Assembly (NCBI GenBank): GCA_045613765.1
Contig: JAZLBO010000018.1
Span: 71,605 to 135,604, forward strand
Source of the DNA: RGIG4097 sp045613765
Lineage (GTDB): Bacteria; Bacillota; Clostridia; Christensenellales; CAG-917
Length of the DNA stretch: 64,000 nt
Direction: 5' to 3'
How positions within the stretch are numbered: position 1 is the stretch's first letter; each line of letters starts with the position of its first letter. The notes below the pieces were generated by a model. The model made no database searches, was not told the DNA's origin, and saw nothing but the letters and a program-made list of their open reading frames with translations. Positions 62,101-64,000 of the stretch are shown in pieces. The position numbers and the translations under genes are program-made.

Positions 62101-62869
62101 AGAGATAGTCTTCTTGATCCACCACTTCGTATCTGCCGGTCTTGACGTAAACTTCATTTGAGCCTACTGCCACAAACTTGTCTGTGTCTGCATCAATAAG
62201 TGCGCCAACACGAAGCCCGTCAATGACTTCACTGAGTTGTGAAACGGGGGTGTCTTTGATGAGAGTAAAGATGCCGTTATCCCCAAGAGTGATGCCAAAG
62301 TTGTCTTCAATTTGACGGAGTGTAAGTTCACCACTGAGAGCAGAGAGCATATTGTCAATGGCGTCAATGATGGGTACATTGAGATTGTCATCAAGGATGG
62401 GCAAGCCGTATTCATCAAACTGAAGGTTTGTAAGGCCACCAATCTTGTTCAATGTGATTTGGTCAAGGATGAGTTCTGCCCATTGGTTTTCAATTTCGTT
62501 CAAGGGTACGTCAAAAAGGACGGAAACGTCAATAAAAGCATCTTCGTTTTCTGCAAGAGCAAGTTTTCCTGTCAAACCGTACTTTTCTGCGATTTCGTTC
62601 AAGGTCATATTGGCAAAATCTTCGCCTGCAAGCATCTTGTAGATTTCAAGCAACGTCTTATCGTTGATTTCACTGCCTGCGTCAAAGATCGTGCCTTCTT
62701 CAAGGCCTGCCATATCCGTCACGTCGCCCACGCGTATGGTTGCAACGAGTGCGTATAATGTGCCTGCGATTGCGCCCACAAAGAGCACAACGCCCATAAT
62801 CATGCCAAGGAAGAAAGAGAGAATACTTTTTCCTGTGCCTTTTGATCTACGTCTTGATGAATTTTTCAT
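59141..62869 (-). CDS. 1,242-residue membrane-anchored extracellular protein, unknown function
   Basis: SD TAGGAG before the ATG at 62869. A basic N-terminus (KNSSRRRSKGTGK) and one transmembrane helix (about 15-43) leave nearly the whole protein outside. Two motif types alternate: helical repeats with a pattern like TLxDLxxxxDxLxLxDVIxI (TTIGDLADAFDSLILGDVIEI, VKLGDLVEVTED, LTLRQIEDNFGITL, TVEDLITVAPD) and Tyr/Asp-rich beta segments (GKYYLRDYDYIAL, EDGKYVLFNGSYFYYDEDD). No catalytic motif or known domain recognised. It follows a CvpA-like gene, separated by a terminator-like hairpin. Confidence 0.75.
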   Translation of the reverse strand: MKNSSRRRSKGTGKSILSFFLGMIMGVVLFVGAIAGTLYALVATIRVGDVTDMAGLEEGTIFDAGSEINDKTLLEIYKMLAGEDFANMTLNEIAEKYGLTGKLALAENEDAFIDVSVLFDVPLNEIENQWAELILDQITLNKIGGLTNLQFDEYGLPILDDNLNVPIIDAIDNMLSALSGELTLRQIEDNFGITLGDNGIFTLIKDTPVSQLSEVIDGLRVGALIDADTDKFVAVGSNEVYVKTGRYEVVDQEDYLFVSEGATTYVCGIDNGMLLERELRFVQKTTIDKDGNEVAVFDEDGNPVYRVDNSCYDADATTNGKTYYRYYEYELYDADLMPVSGEFYIKTYGNCFEDNGFGYELVDTGYVALHDLATNESGSIFTTTGNLVTISNDVYIAQDGAYILADKYGVDPFIHTIDNTTRLQKDFDGYARVHVGSADSAIQAISYITVGGIDNATEELQGVKLGDLVEVTEDSAHILKVMQDKTLSELSFSIEDLLLSEVINITPSLYTEDPNGKYIFVTLPTDKYVVYDEALHGDKDKYVLRYTEDEDGKYVLFNGSYFYYDEDDTTLAGLTRYSAGYYLADGTESADTTYYAHSEGGYYTLYHPDYGTNVKRYTKQTTGIANFSDYVVATDFEISTVAITKYYFDGTKMVEGMVDGKTIYVAGHASNRVIQRLASTTIGDLADAFDSLILGDVIEIDPDVYALAENTNDTNQTYFYEVDGLFYEASRTFIEENGDLNFYTITKEGTSHVVLKKMAYMPVLEIGNNMEKVINDLYLEDLIDIYENNIVEENVDEYGLPGEYFTPYDKDYDKYVGEDVYHYTFVPNVDGKYYLRDYDYIALTDEQVKTFENGGATTFSYKPIDTSAIQDINLLYNGNAYFKDEQGNYHNNPALCLYIVSTYLQNGDTTGLDSVFVRVGGEDYTMPTYTNPTYNGAPMLYVNILGEYTPYDASRAEHADLQKYLLVKDGYSIVESNVADDRTYYYLNKSTNTFVTDSTGAYDLTFVKHSSKGTVDGVDMFYYVALDGEYNKDFNNGILHVTYSKELAKTVYIRTSENDATHVFADGKLYTLADMPDDLNDVVYVKGQIGSIISINENITNVLDLLHPETIKIDYIQKESVSALKAFAEHDVKVGGLNTALDEFTVEDLITVAPDSMFDDEEIKATKLTDLSTVFQNKIKYMTIQNIIDWGNISTLNPTVLSIIGEATLEDFFASLSYEDGKINVDIVILYVNIYARQNETV

Positions 62870-62894
62870 ATTAGACTCCTAAAATATAAAAAAA

Positions 62895-62915
62895 GCCCTT
62901 TATAGAATAAAGGGC
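62895..62915 (-). terminator. Hairpin between the CvpA-like gene and the 1,242-residue gene
   Basis: GCCCTTTAT/ATAAAGGGC arms around AGA; on the minus strand T7 follows and runs straight into the SD of the next gene, so it may attenuate rather than end transcription. Confidence 0.8.
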
Positions 62916-62923
62916 AAAAACCA

Positions 62924-63670
62924 TTATTGTTTTGAAAAAATGCTTGCAAGCACTTGACCGATAGGGTTAAGGTCAAAGAAGAACTTGCAGATGACTGATT
63001 GATTGATATACTCGATAACTTCGGGCACTTTGTCGCCGACAATTTGCAAGACTGCAAAGACAATCATAATTGTCACTGCGCCAAGGATTAAGCCCACGAT
63101 TGCGCCAAGAATTCTATCTACAGTACGAACACGCTTTGATGAACTTTCGTGCATGCCTTGTGTGAAACCTTTGATGATAGAGCAAAGGATTGAAAGGACG
63201 ATGCAAGAAATAGCAAACAAGCAAACGGAAATAATGAGGCTTGAAATGTTGCGAATACAAAGACCTGCAAGTGATTGAAGACCATAATCTGTGATAAGGA
63301 AGTCTGCCACCTTATCTGCGATAAGACCTTTGAAACTGAATTCTGCAAGGTTTTGTCTTGCGCCGTCAACAAGTATGTACTTTACGTTGCTTTCGTCAAT
63401 GTGGATGATTTCATTAAATTCTGGGCCCCAACCTGCAGATTTTTCGCCAAGTGCTGTCATAAGGCTTTGACCGATTGATGATTCAAGGACGGTGTTGTGC
63501 AAGAGTCCCATAAGAAGAAGGGATATAAACACAACAGTGACCGTCATAAAGAACCCTTTCATTGACTTGCCAAAACCTCTCACTGCACCAAAAGCCGTGA
63601 AACCGACAAGCAAAACAATCAGTGCTACGTCTGCGTACCAAGTGGTTGCTGAAAGTGTTGTTGAAAACAT
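62924..63670 (-). CDS. CvpA-like membrane protein
   Basis: 248 residues with four hydrophobic segments (about 12-32, 38-60, 140-166 and 190-214). ALIVLLVGFTAFGAVRGFGKSMKGF near the N-terminus and RILGAIVGLILGAVTIMI in the last segment match the CvpA layout (colicin V production family). A soluble loop of about 75 residues (about 62-138) between segments 2 and 3 is longer than usual. CvpA has been tied to envelope stability. No strong SD at this ATG. It is the upstream partner of the 1,242-residue gene. Confidence 0.75.
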   Translation of the reverse strand: MFSTTLSATTWYADVALIVLLVGFTAFGAVRGFGKSMKGFFMTVTVVFISLLLMGLLHNTVLESSIGQSLMTALGEKSAGWGPEFNEIIHIDESNVKYILVDGARQNLAEFSFKGLIADKVADFLITDYGLQSLAGLCIRNISSLIISVCLFAISCIVLSILCSIIKGFTQGMHESSSKRVRTVDRILGAIVGLILGAVTIMIVFAVLQIVGDKVPEVIEYINQSVICKFFFDLNPIGQVLASIFSKQ

Positions 63671-63917
63671 AATGAATCGCTCACTTTTTGATATTGTTGC
63701 TTATATTATACTCGCACGCACGAGTTATTGCAAGAGAAAAAATAAAATTTTTAGACTAAACGCACGCATAATGTGAGAGCACGCCTGCGAGAGTGGGATG
63801 AAAAAGCCGTCAAAATATCCCAAAAATCGCAGAATTTTCCCTGAAAAATCACTGAAAAACGAGAAATAGTGGAAGGGTTGAAGGATAACAAAAAACTTTT
63901 CGGGCAATACTTTTTCT
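63671..63917. other. Divergent intergenic region
   Basis: 247 bp between the CvpA-like and YyaC-like genes. A TATAAT on the minus strand (near 63706-63711) could drive the CvpA-like gene. ACGCACGCA and GCACGCCTGCGAG stretches near 63764-63790 are locally GC-rich. No gene seen. Confidence 0.4.
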
Positions 63918-64000
63918 ATGAAAAATTTTGAAGAAAACAAAGGGTATCAAATTGTTGTCGTGTGCTTTGGCACGCCGTCAGTTGTGGGGGATTCGCTTGG
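63918..64000 (+). CDS. YyaC-like (DUF1256) sporulation protein, 5' fragment
   Basis: The first 27 codons are visible: MKNFEENKGYQIVVVCFGTPS followed by VVGDSLG. The IVVVC-GT-x4-GDSLG pattern is that of YyaC/DUF1256 proteins, related to the germination protease GPR and often encoded near the origin in spore-formers. The rest lies beyond the window, so the family call rests on this motif alone. Confidence 0.6.
   Translation, partial: MKNFEENKGYQIVVVCFGTPSVVGDSL

Overview
The window looks like the replication-origin region of a low-to-moderate GC (roughly 40% by eye) Gram-positive bacterium of the Clostridia type. The basis is the gene set: a Jag/YidC/YidD/RnpA/RpmH block, MnmG/MnmE, DnaA/DnaN/RecF, GyrA/GyrB, RsmG, ParB with parS sites, a two-subunit GlgC/GlgD glycogen operon, a SipL-like DUF3794+LysM protein and the start of a YyaC-like protein. 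The last two suggest an endospore-forming ancestry. I cannot name a genus.

Layout. 1-9.1 kb, minus strand: mnmG (C-terminus off the left edge), mnmE, jag, yidC, yidD, rnpA, rpmH, argS, ychF. 9.2-12.4 kb: uppP (+), a small membrane protein and an oligo-1,6-glucosidase (both -). 12.5-17 kb: gyrB-gyrA (-), with a DnaA-box cluster upstream of gyrB. 17.3-19.2 kb: two overlapping genes for an exported protein and a lipoprotein (+). 19.5 kb: a 2H phosphoesterase (-). 20.0-22.5 kb: a gene-free 2.5 kb stretch with four parS-like sites, where base skew flips from C-rich to G-rich on the plus strand. 22.5-26.1 kb: luxS and mtnN (-), rsmG (+), an unknown gene and a solitary parB (-). 26.5-31.2 kb: dnaN, dnaA, recF and a membrane protein (+), in the order dnaN-dnaA rather than dnaA-dnaN.

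31.3-39.7 kb: a Mn2+ (yybP-ykoY type) riboswitch ahead of a P-type cation ATPase, an AT-rich 1,002-residue SF1 helicase with a C-terminal nuclease-like domain, sipL (-) and ispE (+). 39.9-50.0 kb: glgB-glgC-glgD-glgA-glgP, then a cytoplasmic GH13 enzyme; together they synthesise, branch and degrade glycogen. 50.3-56.2 kb: a small unknown gene, radC, gltX, a membrane-anchored subtilase, a Veg-like gene (-), a small membrane protein and mnmM. 56.2-58.2 kb is rich in repeats: a nested palindrome with a decayed copy, a DUF4097 lipoprotein gene, and a tandem 153-bp repeat carrying three hairpins per unit plus copies of the 3' end of the adjacent tRNA-Asn. 58.4-63.7 kb: a GNAT acetyltransferase (+), then a CvpA-like protein and a 1,242-residue membrane-anchored protein (both -). 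The right edge holds the first 27 codons of a YyaC-like gene.

The most interesting items are: the tandem unit whose hairpin stems change sequence while keeping their shape and spacing; the parS/skew-flip region with no parA nearby; several promoters whose -10 box sits 6-7 nt before the ATG (dnaA, recF, ispE, the helicase), suggesting leaderless mRNAs; and the riboswitch that assigns the P-type ATPase to manganese.
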